From contig CAMJXI010000002.1 of the NCBI GenBank assembly GCA_946409675.1, positions 1 to 28,686 on the forward strand: DNA of 28,686 nucleotides. The letters run 5' to 3'. The translations under genes and the position numbers were made by a program. Positions 15,914-24,286 of the stretch are shown piece after piece. The stretch is from an uncultured Lactobacillus sp. (GTDB taxonomy: Bacteria; Bacillota; Bacilli; Lactobacillales; Lactobacillaceae). Each line of letters starts with the position of its first letter. The first letter of the stretch is position 1. The notes under the pieces were generated by a model, which saw only the letters and a list, made by a program, of their open reading frames with translations, was not told the DNA's origin and did not search any database.

Positions 15914-16504
15914 ATTATATGTCATCATTCTTGGACGGAAGTTCTCTGCCTCATCTAAATGAATGTGGTTAAACGTCACATTATCAGGTGCTGCGTAACC
16001 GAAAACGTCGTTGTCGAAAATTTCACCCATCAAGGCTCTGATTGTTAACCCGTGACAAACTACTAAGACACGGTCTTTTTTATGTTCAGCTTTCATTTCG
16101 TCTAAAAAGCCACCAACACGTTTGGCAACATCGGCATATGATTCAGCATCTGGTGCATACTTAGAATAGTTTGCGTTAAACATTCCAGAATAATCAAAAG
16201 CATCTGGATATTCTACGCGCAATGGATTGGGATCTTTTGCTTCCCACTTACCAAAGTTAAACTCAACTAAACGCTTATCTAGTTGAACGGGCATCGTTTC
16301 TTTAACTAGAATCTTAGCTGTATCTTTAGCACGTTGTAATGGGCTTGCGTAAACAGCTTGATACTTACTCTCATCAAAATTTGCACTGACTTGCTTGGCA
16401 TATTCAATTCCTTCTTCTGAAAGTGGTGTATCTAAGCCCGCTCCAGAAATCAATCCAGAATTATTTGAAACACTGATACTATGTCTAACAAAAACCAAAT
16501 CCAT
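15899..16504 (-). CDS. Histidine phosphatase family protein, paralogue with RHS motif
   Basis: This 201-residue protein is a tandem copy of the one at 15240-15845: same length, catalytic residues at the same positions (R7, H8, R58, E81, H151) and similar ends (YNKKLV against YNRKLV). The first motif is RHS instead of RHG. H8 is kept and other active members of the superfamily tolerate a change at this third place, so activity is likely. Identity between the two is moderate, which means an old duplication and different substrates are plausible. The ribosome site (GGGATGGTCGG region) is weak. Confidence 0.9.
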   Translation of the reverse strand: MDLVFVRHSISVSNNSGLISGAGLDTPLSEEGIEYAKQVSANFDESKYQAVYASPLQRAKDTAKILVKETMPVQLDKRLVEFNFGKWEAKDPNPLRVEYPDAFDYSGMFNANYSKYAPDAESYADVAKRVGGFLDEMKAEHKKDRVLVVCHGLTIRALMGEIFDNDVFGYAAPDNVTFNHIHLDEAENFRPRMMTYNKKLV

Positions 16505-16567
16505 TTATCCGACCATCCCTAAATTTTTTTCGCGAATTTTCACAGTTGATTCCTACTCAATGATACA

Positions 16568-16930
16568 CTATTTCATTTTTGCTGCAAAAACCATGAGGAC
16601 TACCATCGCTGCAACGGCTAATACAATCGCACCAATAGCGAAGTTACGTTGTTGCAACTTTTTCTCCATTGTTTTAGCAACAGTCATCTTTACGATGAAG
16701 TAGACCAAGGCAGCTAAACTAGCAAAGAATATCCAAACAAAAATTCCGAGAACATTAGGTAATGCTAAGAAAATTTCAATACTGACAAATAAAGACGTCG
16801 CGATCACGGATAATTTGAAGCCAACTGGATACATTGGATACATGTTGTGATTCTTGAAATACGTGAGTAAACCGAAGATACATAGTGCTGCAAAAGAAGC
16901 ATAGGTTAGAAATTGAATAATAAACGACAT
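16568..16930 (-). CDS. Four-helix membrane protein, unknown function
   Basis: The 120-residue protein is almost entirely hydrophobic, with helices at about residues 5-23, 37-57, 63-82 and 97-117. A basic loop (KTMEKKLQQR) lies before the last helix. GAGGTG stands 5 bases before the ATG. I do not recognise a family. It lies between the acetyltransferase gene and the phosphatase pair on the same strand, with gaps of about 60 bases on either side. Confidence 0.7.
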   Translation of the reverse strand: MSFIIQFLTYASFAALCIFGLLTYFKNHNMYPMYPVGFKLSVIATSLFVSIEIFLALPNVLGIFVWIFFASLAALVYFIVKMTVAKTMEKKLQQRNFAIGAIVLAVAAMVVLMVFAAKMK

Positions 16931-16992
16931 TGAAACACCTCGACAATTTAATATTTCTAGTGTAACAAAGATTGCGCCTTCATTGGTGTTTT

Positions 16993-18183
16993 TTAGAAAT
17001 AATCGTAAAGTTCTGGTTGGCCAGTAATCATGGCATCCATGAAGCCGTCTGCCCGGTCCGTCAACTTAGTAATCTTTCCTAAACGGATAGCGTACTCGAC
17101 TTGAATCCCACCCATCATAAGTTTAGTTAGTTGTTGAATGGAGATTTCAAAGTCGGCTTCTGGTGAATTTTTCTCTGATAATTTCTTGAAATTGGCAGTC
17201 GAGCCATCATAAGAAATCGAAAAGGAACCGTTGTTTTCTGCCAAAACCGGATCGGTTAAGTTGAAGACAATATTTGAGAAAGTAGATTCATATGGGTAAC
17301 GCGACATAAAGTCGTCTAAATCGACGATTCGCGCCATCATATATGGCTTAATTTGGGTCGTCAAAATAGAAGGATCAGCAAGTGCATCCCCAATATAATA
17401 GGCTGTTCTAATCGCACAGTTAATTTCGCGGATATCCTTAGAAACCTCAACCATGTAGTTCAATAATTTCAAGAATGAGTCCGGATAATCGAGGTCGTTT
17501 ACCCATTCGAAAATATGGAGTTTCCGGTCAATAATTTCATAATCGAGGAAGCCAGTCATTTCTCCATCAGCGGTGTATGCAATAGCCACCTTACGGTTGG
17601 TGTAACGCACACCAAGATAATCCCACCACCAGTCAGGACGGAACATATTGCCACGAGCTTGTGTCACAATCCGGTCATAGTTTTCCTTAATCAAAGGAAC
17701 TGCGTCAGCGTAATCCATCGATTTAACGTACTTCAAAAGACTACCTGAGTTGCCCTTTGGAACGTCCTTAGAGTCCACACTGTATGTGGTTGTGTTAAAG
17801 ACGTGTTCGTAGCCAAACTTCCGGTAAAAAGGGTAAGAGAAGGGTGCCAGGTAGCTTAAAGCCACATGGCGGTCCTTCATCTCGCGAATCGCATTCTTAA
17901 TCAAGTCACTAGCGATTCCCTTACCCTCATAATTTTTGGCCGTCATGACGACGCCCAAGCCTTCCATCTTGTATCTCGTAGTCTCGAGTCCTACTTCAAA
18001 TGGAAGTGCCCAAAGTCCACCGACAAGTTTGCCGGTGTCAATTGCACCATAAGGGTGGCTATTTTGAAAACGAATCTGAAAAGCTTTTTTGCGCCGTTCG
18101 TTGTTATGATAATTGAACGAGGCCAAATAGAGCTGATAGAACCGGTCGAAATCCGCCTCAGTTAATTTTTTAATTTCTGTCAT
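16993..18183 (-). CDS. Eis-like GNAT family N-acetyltransferase
   Basis: This is a large (396-residue) acetyltransferase with the Eis architecture. The N-terminal GNAT domain has the acetyl-CoA loop in KNYEGKGIASDLI and the YPFYRKFGYE element. A second degenerate GNAT-like domain follows, and a C-terminal SCP2-like domain ends with an aromatic carboxyl terminus (ELYDYF), which in Eis serves in catalysis. Eis proteins acetylate amines, including aminoglycosides in mycobacteria; lactobacillar substrates are unknown. Two adjacent ATGs exist (18186 and 18183); AGGAG is 6 bases from the second, which is preferred. It diverges from the OsmC-family gene. Confidence 0.9.
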   Translation of the reverse strand: MTEIKKLTEADFDRFYQLYLASFNYHNNERRKKAFQIRFQNSHPYGAIDTGKLVGGLWALPFEVGLETTRYKMEGLGVVMTAKNYEGKGIASDLIKNAIREMKDRHVALSYLAPFSYPFYRKFGYEHVFNTTTYSVDSKDVPKGNSGSLLKYVKSMDYADAVPLIKENYDRIVTQARGNMFRPDWWWDYLGVRYTNRKVAIAYTADGEMTGFLDYEIIDRKLHIFEWVNDLDYPDSFLKLLNYMVEVSKDIREINCAIRTAYYIGDALADPSILTTQIKPYMMARIVDLDDFMSRYPYESTFSNIVFNLTDPVLAENNGSFSISYDGSTANFKKLSEKNSPEADFEISIQQLTKLMMGGIQVEYAIRLGKITKLTDRADGFMDAMITGQPELYDYF

Positions 18184-18280
18184 CATATTCTCCTAGAAAA
18201 AACAAAGCATTCTATACCACTCTTTATTTTACGAGATTGGCGGTATATAACAAGGGCAATTTTATTAAAATTCTATAATT

Positions 18281-18309
18281 TTGTAACCGGCACCAACTGA
18301 TGGTACGAT
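18281..18309 (+). promoter_or_regulatory. Probable extended -10 promoter of the OsmC-family gene
   Basis: TTGTAA, a 17-base spacer and TACGAT with a TGG extension just before it (18301-18303) lie 33 bases from the start codon. A separate perfect TATAAT at 18274-18279 lacks a -35 box. Confidence 0.45.
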
Positions 18310-18341
18310 TTAATTGAATAGACGTATAAAGGAGCAGACCA

Positions 18342-18797
18342 ATGGCAATCTCACATTCTAAGGCAATCACAACTAGTACCAACAAATTACAAGTTCAAAT
18401 TAACGTTCGGGAGCACGAGTTATTTATTGATGAACCTTTAGAAACATCTGGTGGCCAAAATACCGGGCTCACTCCAGTAGAAACTCTCTTAAGTGCAGTC
18501 GGTGGCTGCAAAATCATCATGGCTAAGAGTTTCGCTCGTCGCCAAAAAATCAATTTGAAGGCTATCTCAATCCAAGTCGATGGCGAGCTCGATAACGATG
18601 GCTTCATGCAGCGTGACCCGAAAGTTCGCGCAGGTCTCCCAAAAATCTGGTGCACCTACCACATTGATGCCGACAACACAGACGAAGAAATCGCCAAATT
18701 TGTCGAATTCATTGACTATTACTGCCCGGTCGCCGATACTTTAACGGGTGGAACAACGATCGAAACCAAAATTATTCGCCAGCATTTAGGTGAATAA
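18342..18797 (+). CDS. OsmC/Ohr family protein
   Basis: The 151-residue protein has the two redox cysteines of the family: C56 in AVGGCKIIMAKSFA and C128 in YYCPVADTL. Between them lie the beta strands seen in OsmC-like proteins. Members reduce organic hydroperoxides or hydrogen peroxide with thiols. The set of features fits the YhfA/OsmC-like subgroup better than Ohr, but this is a judgement by eye. AAAGGAG precedes the ATG. Its stop at 18795-18797 lies 22 bases before the preferred start of the folate gene, so they are co-transcribed. Confidence 0.9.
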   Translation: MAISHSKAITTSTNKLQVQINVREHELFIDEPLETSGGQNTGLTPVETLLSAVGGCKIIMAKSFARRQKINLKAISIQVDGELDNDGFMQRDPKVRAGLPKIWCTYHIDADNTDEEIAKFVEFIDYYCPVADTLTGGTTIETKIIRQHLGE

Positions 18798-18819
18798 CAT
18801 AGAAATAGAGGATTTACTT

Positions 18820-19359
18820 TTGGATAAAAAAGCCTTTCGGCAGAAACAACTAAAAAAGCTCCAACAACACGCAGACCAAACTGCAATTGAGAGTGGAGTT
18901 CTTTTAGAACGTTTGTTGGCCTCAGAAGTCTGGCAAAAAGCGAAAACGGTTGGTGTGACGATGAGTTCGCCGATTGAAGTAAACACCAAGCCCATCATTA
19001 AAGCAGCTTTAATGTTCGATAAAAAAATCTATCTGCCAAAGACGATGCCTAACCGCCAAATGGCCTTTTTGCCTTATACCGGAAAGGAAAACTTGGAGAA
19101 GAGTAGCTTTGGCGTCTTAGAACCCGAATATAACGCCCTCCTAGTGGCTAGTAGTCTCGATCTGATGATAGTTCCCGGAATTGCCTTTGGAACCGACACA
19201 GGCTATCGTGTGGGCTTTGGGGGTGGCTATTATGACCGCTACCTCAAAGACTTCAAGGGTGCGACTATCGCATTGGTCCCTTCAGTCATGAATTTCTCGG
19301 AAACATTCTGGGAAACGGGCGACTACGACATCCAAATACAGAATCTGATTACAGTTTAA
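18820..19359 (+). CDS. 5-formyltetrahydrofolate cyclo-ligase
   Basis: The 179-residue enzyme converts 5-formyl-THF to 5,10-methenyl-THF with ATP, recycling folate. The ATP-phosphate loop is RVGFGGGYYDRYL (about residues 130-142), and the N-terminal basic helix DKKAFRQKQLKKL and VPGIAF strand are typical. The start is taken as TTG at 18820, preceded by GAGG eight bases upstream, giving the usual family N-terminus. A longer form from GTG at 18790, overlapping the osmC-like stop, has no clear ribosome site. It is the second gene of a two-gene plus-strand operon ending in a two-way terminator. Confidence 0.92.
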   Translation: MDKKAFRQKQLKKLQQHADQTAIESGVLLERLLASEVWQKAKTVGVTMSSPIEVNTKPIIKAALMFDKKIYLPKTMPNRQMAFLPYTGKENLEKSSFGVLEPEYNALLVASSLDLMIVPGIAFGTDTGYRVGFGGGYYDRYLKDFKGATIALVPSVMNFSETFWETGDYDIQIQNLITV

Positions 19360-19362
19360 AGT

Positions 19363-19433
19363 CCTCACAAAAAGACCCACTTTTCTGAAATTTCCGTTTT
19401 CAGCGTAGTGAGCCTTTTTATGTGTTTGAGGAG
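19363..19433. terminator. Long two-way terminator between convergent genes
   Basis: An inner stem (CACT, CTGAAA with TTTTCAG, AGTG) is extended by AAAAAG with CTTTTT and CCTCA with TGAGG. T-rich arms exit on both strands, which suits the convergent cyclo-ligase and oleate hydratase genes. Confidence 0.75.
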
Positions 19434-19560
19434 TGTTATGAAATTCTATTTTTTGGGCAGAAATATAACTGTGTTTCCCTATCTGTAAAACATTATTTTC
19501 CCAAATTTTTGTTTTCTTCAAATCCTTGTTGAGAGGATATCATTTGAATAGTTCATTTTA

Positions 19561-21240
19561 TTATCTGAACATTGTCTTACTTGCACGAGCCATTACCTTA
19601 GGGTTCTTCTCGTAGTGATGTAACTTAGTTAATTCTGTGTCTGGAATACCTAAGAAGTGGTAAACCGCGATTTGTGCAGCTCTAAATGAGAATTGTTCCG
19701 TGAAGACCATATCAAATGGCATCTCAGCAAATTGGCTAATGAAGGCCAAGTTCTTGGAGTGCTTTGGCACAACAGCAGGACGATCACCGATTGAGCGTTT
19801 GTTGAACAATGCGCTCGCATAAGGCATGATTACTGGAATGACGTTGACAATTGAATTCCAGATTTCGTCACTGTGGTTATGGATGTTGTCTTCAGAAGTA
19901 TCCACTTCGGCCAAATGTCCGAGTAATTCTTCCAAAATTTCGTGTCCAGTCATTTCGATGAATGGTTTCTTGACATAATCGCCGACTTTACGTGGGAACA
20001 TTGCATAGCCCCAGAAGACGGTCTCGTTTTCCTTTTGAGCGTGGAAATGTGGTTGATGGTGCACAACGATTGAAAGCAAGTTGTTACTATCAATCCAAGT
20101 GTTCAAAGCGTTACCTGGTTTTTGTTGAGTGATTCTAGTGATTTCGTTCAACAAGAAGTGGTCGTTTGTCGTAATTGTGAAGCTCATCCATTCAGATGCT
20201 GCACGATCACTAAAGAACTTGTCTGGATGACCCAAATCATAGAAGTGCTCAGTTGCTTTCTTCCATAAGGCTGCACTTGGGGCGTATTCCATGTTCTCTA
20301 CTACAGGAGTTTCCATGTCACCAAATGAGCTGCTGTCAGTAATTGAACCGTTAGTATCAAACACTAAGTCATCAGGTTGAACGGCAATCTCACCAGTTTC
20401 GCCAGTCTCAACATTTTCGAAATGAAGGGTCTTCACGATAATCTCATCGCGTAATAAGGTATCCTCGAAGTCCCAGTCAGTGATCTTAATGTTGTTAACG
20501 AACTTAACTCCGTTGTCTTCCAAGACTTTACGCATTGGCAAAATCAAGCTTTCATATTGGTTGAATGGTGTTCTAGTAACACCTTCCAAAGTATTAATCC
20601 GGCTGAATTCCAAAATCATGCGGTTCATGTAACGACGTAATTCCATTGCTGAAGATTGTTTCTTAAAGGCGAAAGTAGTTTCCCACATGTACCAGAAGTT
20701 CGTGGTGAACATGTGTGGTGTCTTTTTGAACCATTCTTCAATCGTCACATCGTTCAATTCTTCTTCACGTGATGCGGGCATCATCATCAAACGAGTCAGC
20801 CAGTATCGATCCAAGTTATCAAATTGCATGTGTGAGTAATCGTTCTTGTCACCCTTGTTGCGGATGCCATCTTTCTTATCCATTAAACGTGCAACGTCGT
20901 GTGTTGGGTGCGCGTGGTCAAATTCTAAAATTTCTTCGGTAACTGATTTACCAGGATGGTCGAGTGATGGTACAAATTCCAAGAGATCCCACAAGTTTTC
21001 GTAGGTCTCTTCATTTAACATCCGGCCGCCTTTAGCCAAGAAGCCTCTATTGTTAGCGACGTCTTGCGCTGCGTATTCGGTTTCGTATTTAGTAACCAAA
21101 TCGCCATCATTTGCCCCATGTTCTTCGAGGCCATACATCGTAATTTGATTACCACTCCATTTGCCGTCGCGGATTAAATATAATCCTGCAGCAAGGTTAC
21201 CAATACCAGTTCCAATCATATAAGCATTCTGTTGAGCCAT
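19561..21240 (-). CDS. ohyA: Oleate hydratase (myosin-cross-reactive antigen family)
   Basis: The 559-residue FAD enzyme hydrates oleic and related cis-9 fatty acids to 10-hydroxy acids, used by lactic acid bacteria to detoxify unsaturated fatty acids. The dinucleotide-binding loop is GTGIGNLAAG at 10-19, followed by YGLEEHGANDGD-type segments and the glycine-rich active loop AKGGRMLNEETYENLWDLL (18 residues and fewer quoted), then HPTHDVARL. Length and order of motifs fit the family. The start at ATG 21240 has GGAGG seven bases upstream; the frame stays open 14 codons further without one. It is transcribed alone and faces the folate gene. An AT-rich leader lies upstream. Confidence 0.94.
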   Translation of the reverse strand: MAQQNAYMIGTGIGNLAAGLYLIRDGKWSGNQITMYGLEEHGANDGDLVTKYETEYAAQDVANNRGFLAKGGRMLNEETYENLWDLLEFVPSLDHPGKSVTEEILEFDHAHPTHDVARLMDKKDGIRNKGDKNDYSHMQFDNLDRYWLTRLMMMPASREEELNDVTIEEWFKKTPHMFTTNFWYMWETTFAFKKQSSAMELRRYMNRMILEFSRINTLEGVTRTPFNQYESLILPMRKVLEDNGVKFVNNIKITDWDFEDTLLRDEIIVKTLHFENVETGETGEIAVQPDDLVFDTNGSITDSSSFGDMETPVVENMEYAPSAALWKKATEHFYDLGHPDKFFSDRAASEWMSFTITTNDHFLLNEITRITQQKPGNALNTWIDSNNLLSIVVHHQPHFHAQKENETVFWGYAMFPRKVGDYVKKPFIEMTGHEILEELLGHLAEVDTSEDNIHNHSDEIWNSIVNVIPVIMPYASALFNKRSIGDRPAVVPKHSKNLAFISQFAEMPFDMVFTEQFSFRAAQIAVYHFLGIPDTELTKLHHYEKNPKVMARASKTMFR

Positions 21241-21589
21241 GATCTTACCTCCGATGAATTTCTCATCATTATTTGTATACACATATACTATACCTAGATA
21301 GATATAAAAGCTATTAAATCTAGTGATTTTTTACCAAAAACCTTGGTATTTAGAAAAATTTAAAAAGTTTACTCTGCTACGATATACATTCCTTTCAACC
21401 AAATAGATTCGCTGTTTGTAAGGGCTTAAACCGACCTATTTTTATGTAATAATTTTTCTTATTTTTAATTAGTAGATATTTCTAAACATTTTGATTAGTT
21501 TTAAGTGTTTTATCTTGCTTTTATACTAAACTCTAATGTATTCTATAAATGTAGAAGAAAATCTACATCATGGTTTAAGAAGAAAGGTG
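21241..21589. other. AT-rich gap upstream of ohyA and the GlsB-like gene
   Basis: This divergent gap must hold the promoters of both neighbours. Near ohyA there is GTATA-GTATATGTG-TATAC (21276-21294, read on the minus strand), a possible repressor site overlapping a TATAGT -10-like box. A small hairpin, TGTAGA-AGAAAA-TCTACA, lies at 21547-21564 in the leader of the plus-strand gene. No coding frame convinces. Confidence 0.4.
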
Positions 21590-21796
21590 ATGCTTATCAA
21601 AGTATTCGCAATCTTAATAGGACTTCTTCTGGGAGGCTGGATTGGACCGTTCGTACTTGGTTCGTTTGGACCAACATTACTTTCCATATCCATCTTTCCG
21701 GCCATGATTGGGGCAGTCGTTTTAGTCTTACTGCTAGTGGTACTAATGACGACGCACCCCAGTAGAGAAAAAAAACACTTGCTTGATCGTGATTAA
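21590..21796 (+). CDS. Small two-helix membrane protein, GlsB/YeaQ-like
   Basis: From the ATG at 21590 the product has 68 residues. Two hydrophobic helices (about 4-25 and 32-52) carry the glycine spacing LLLGGWIGPFVLGSFG and the closing FPAMIGAVVLVLLL, which resemble the GlsB/YeaQ/YmgE stress-response family. The tail is polar and charged (REKKHLLDRD). AAAGG lies close to the start; the longer frame from 21536 has no ribosome site. The family call is by pattern only. Confidence 0.6.
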   Translation: MLIKVFAILIGLLLGGWIGPFVLGSFGPTLLSISIFPAMIGAVVLVLLLVVLMTTHPSREKKHLLDRD

Positions 21797-21851
21797 CACC
21801 CTCAACGAAATTCTCACTCCTCAAAATGACATTTCCTATATTTTTTCATAT

Positions 21852-21930
21852 AAATATTTTCCCCAAAAATATTCCGTATAAAATATTTTAAATATAGATC
21901 CCTAACTAAATATTTCCCCAAAATATTTTT
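21852..21930. repeat. Pair of AT-rich dyads around CCCC
   Basis: AAATATTTT-CCCC-AAAAATATT (21852-21873) and AAATATTT-CCCCA-AAATATTT (21908-21928) flank a further AAATATTTT at about 21881-21889. They are relatives of the dyad at 10746-10765. Confidence 0.6.
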
Positions 21931-21980
21931 AGATAGATTCCCTTGATACATTTCAAAAGTGATTTTTTTCTCTTTAAAAG

Positions 21981-22004
21981 GTCTGCGCTGGTCGCAGGCT
22001 TTTT
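21981..22004 (+). terminator. Plus-strand terminator
   Basis: GTCTGCG and CGCAGGC pair (one G-U) around a 5-base loop, followed by five Ts. It is about 185 bases after the GlsB-like gene and probably ends its transcript. Confidence 0.7.
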
Positions 22005-22040
22005 AATTGCCTTGAGTTTAACACTGCCGGCTGTCATCAA

Positions 22041-22083
22041 GCACACAAAAAAGCTCCAAAACCCGGTCAGGATTTTGAAGCTT
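22041..22083 (-). terminator. Terminator of the opp operon
   Basis: On the minus strand AGCTTCAAAATCC pairs with GGGTTTTGGAGCT (G-U pairs allowed) around TGACC and is followed by six Ts. It is the first hairpin with a good T tract after oppF. Confidence 0.75.
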
Positions 22084-22145
22084 TCCTTAATCTCGCTACT
22101 AGAGCAAAGCGTGTAATTTTTTTGTTGGTAGGAATTTATAATAAT

Positions 22146-22240
22146 AGTTAAATTAACTGCTCTGTCTTCGTAGGACATTAATGAAGAATTTCCATTGGCA
22201 GTAATTGGGGTTACTACCAATGGCTTCTTTTCGTTTTTAT
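22146..22240 (+). ncRNA. Candidate small RNA with its own terminator
   Basis: A perfect TATAAT lies at 22137-22142, without a good -35 box. Downstream are AGTTAA-A-TTAACT, a TCTTC/GAAGA stem, and a strong hairpin CCATTGGCAGTAA/TTACTACCAATGG (22192-22223, 12 of 13 pairs) followed by T-rich sequence to 22240. No ORF of note is present on this strand. The last hairpin may instead protect the 3' end of the opp mRNA on the other strand. Confidence 0.35.
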
Positions 22241-22261
22241 CTTTTTTCTTTGTTTATTGCT

Positions 22262-23215
22262 TTATTTATTGTGGTTACTTTCAGCCTCTAAACGGTAGCC
22301 TTCAATCTCATCTTCAGCAGCAAAGACGAAGTGACCTGGGTAAACTTCGGTCAAACTACGTTCCTTGCCGTCCATTTCCTTAGAAGCATCATATGGAATG
22401 ATGACCTTCTTTTTCTCTAAACGAGGATCAGGAATTGGCACAGCTGACAAAAGACTCTTGGTGTACGCATGTAGTGGGTGATTGTAAACTTCATCTGAAC
22501 TGGATAGCTCAACAATTCGGCCATAATGCATTACGGCAATTCGATCACTGATATATTTCACCATTGATAAATCATGGGCGATAAATAAGTAGGTCAAATT
22601 TTGTTGTTGTTGAATGTCACGCAACAAGTTAACAACTTGGGCTTGAATAGAAACGTCCAAGGCACTAATTGGTTCATCAGCGATGATGAACTTAGGCTTA
22701 ACGGCCAGTGCCCGGGCAATTCCGATTCTTTGACGTTGACCACCCGAGAATTCATGGGGGTATCTCGTCATGTGGTCGACGTTTAATCCAACTAATTCTA
22801 GGAGTTCTTCAATCCGTGCTTCACGTTCCTCTGGTGTTTTGGCTAAGTTATTGATATCAATCCCTTCGGCAATGATATCTTTAACTTTCATCCGGGGGTT
22901 CAGTGATGCGTAGGGATCTTGGAAAATCATTTGAACTTTACGACGGAAATCTTTCATATCAGGATGGCCGTTTTTTAATTTGGCAATATCTTTGCCTTCG
23001 AATTCAATTGTGCCGCTGGTAGGGTCATACAGACGAATAATGCTTCGTCCAGTAGTTGTCTTACCAGAACCTGATTCGCCAACTAAACCAAAGGTTTCGC
23101 CTTCGTAGATATCAAATGAAGCATCGATAATAGCCTTAACTTCATTTTTCTTACCTGCATTAAAGGTTTGGTTCAGGTGCTGAACACTAACCAATACTTT
23201 TTTATCATCAGTCAC
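22262..23215 (-). CDS. oppF: Oligopeptide ABC importer ATPase OppF
   Basis: The 317-residue ATPase has Walker A GESGSGKT at 46-53, the signature EFSGGQRQR at 155-163, Walker B FIIADEP, and the switch histidine in FIAHDLS. The C-terminal oligopeptide-transporter extension follows ([10 protein letters not shown]). It powers peptide uptake with OppD. The start is a GTG at 23215 that overlaps the oppD stop by 8 bases, with GGTGGAG upstream inside oppD; TTG starts further up lack this spacing. It is the last gene of the opp operon. Confidence 0.95.
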   Translation of the reverse strand: MTDDKKVLVSVQHLNQTFNAGKKNEVKAIIDASFDIYEGETFGLVGESGSGKTTTGRSIIRLYDPTSGTIEFEGKDIAKLKNGHPDMKDFRRKVQMIFQDPYASLNPRMKVKDIIAEGIDINNLAKTPEEREARIEELLELVGLNVDHMTRYPHEFSGGQRQRIGIARALAVKPKFIIADEPISALDVSIQAQVVNLLRDIQQQQNLTYLFIAHDLSMVKYISDRIAVMHYGRIVELSSSDEVYNHPLHAYTKSLLSAVPIPDPRLEKKKVIIPYDASKEMDGKERSLTEVYPGHFVFAAEDEIEGYRLEAESNHNK

Positions 23216-24275
23216 CTTCAACTCCACCTTTCGTTTCAACTAGTTTTTCAAGTTCGCTATAATGCGCTTGACGTTGCTTGATTTCTTGTGGAACGTTCAC
23301 TTCTGGTGCATCAGGATGCAACAACCATGTTGCCGCATAGTGTGTATCTGATACTTCAAAGAATGGTGGTTGCTCTTCGAGATCAATCTGCATCGCAAAT
23401 TCATTTCTCGCTGCAAAAGCATCACCCTTTGGTGGATCTAGTAAATCAGGAGGGGTCCCAGGAATAGCGTAAAGTCTGCTACTATCCGTATCAAGTGTTG
23501 GCATTGATTCCAACAAGCCCCAAGTATATGGGTGTTTGGGATTGTAGAAGATTTCATCTGTTGTGCCATATTCAACGATTTTGCCGGCGTACATAACAGC
23601 TACACGGTCAGCGATACCAGCAACAACACCTAAATCATGCGTGATGAAGATAATCGATGTATCAATCTTCTTTTGTAATTCTTTTAAGAGATCGATGATT
23701 TGTGCTTGAATGGTTACATCCAGCGCAGTCGTTGGTTCATCCGCAATAATAATTTTAGGGTAGTTAACGATAGCAATCGCGATAACGATACGTTGACGTT
23801 GGCCACCTGAGAATTGATGAGGGTAATCCTTCATCCGTTCAGTTGCGTTTTGGATACCAACCAATTTCAAAACTTCTTCGGCACGTTTCATGGCCTTAGA
23901 TTTCGACATTGAATGGTGTAAAAGAAGTGGTTCTGCCACTTGTTTACCAATCGGCATAGTTGGATCAAGCGATGTCATTGGATCTTGGAAAATCATCGAG
24001 ATTTCGTTACCCCGAATGGCGTTCATTTGTTTCTTCGACTTAGTTAAAATATCTTCGCCGTTGAACAAAATTTCACCGTTTTCGACAGTAGCGTTAGGAG
24101 CAAGTTGACGCAAAATCGAACGAACTGTAACTGATTTACCAGAACCAGATTCACCAACGATTGCGAGTGTTTCTCCTTCTTCCAAATCGAAACTAACATC
24201 TCTAATAGCCTTAACGGTGCCAGCATAGGTACTAAAGTCTATTTGTAAATTATTTACTTCAAGAATTTTACTCAT
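23208..24275 (-). CDS. oppD: Oligopeptide ABC importer ATPase OppD
   Basis: The 355-residue ATPase has Walker A GESGSGKS at 41-48, the signature [16 protein letters not shown] from 154, Walker B KIIIADEPTTALD, and ITHDLG. The C-terminal extension reads AARNEFAM and EEQPPFFEVSDTHYAATW, the lactobacillar form; it lacks the cysteines that bind an Fe-S cluster in some OppD proteins. GGGG lies before the ATG, 11 bases from the oppC stop, and its 3' end overlaps oppF. Confidence 0.95.
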   Translation of the reverse strand: MSKILEVNNLQIDFSTYAGTVKAIRDVSFDLEEGETLAIVGESGSGKSVTVRSILRQLAPNATVENGEILFNGEDILTKSKKQMNAIRGNEISMIFQDPMTSLDPTMPIGKQVAEPLLLHHSMSKSKAMKRAEEVLKLVGIQNATERMKDYPHQFSGGQRQRIVIAIAIVNYPKIIIADEPTTALDVTIQAQIIDLLKELQKKIDTSIIFITHDLGVVAGIADRVAVMYAGKIVEYGTTDEIFYNPKHPYTWGLLESMPTLDTDSSRLYAIPGTPPDLLDPPKGDAFAARNEFAMQIDLEEQPPFFEVSDTHYAATWLLHPDAPEVNVPQEIKQRQAHYSELEKLVETKGGVEGD

Positions 24276-24286
24276 TGTTCACACCC

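Noticed and set aside
21906-22220. 104-codon minus-strand frame
   Set aside because: It overlaps three hairpins and terminators and has no start signal or recognisable sequence.
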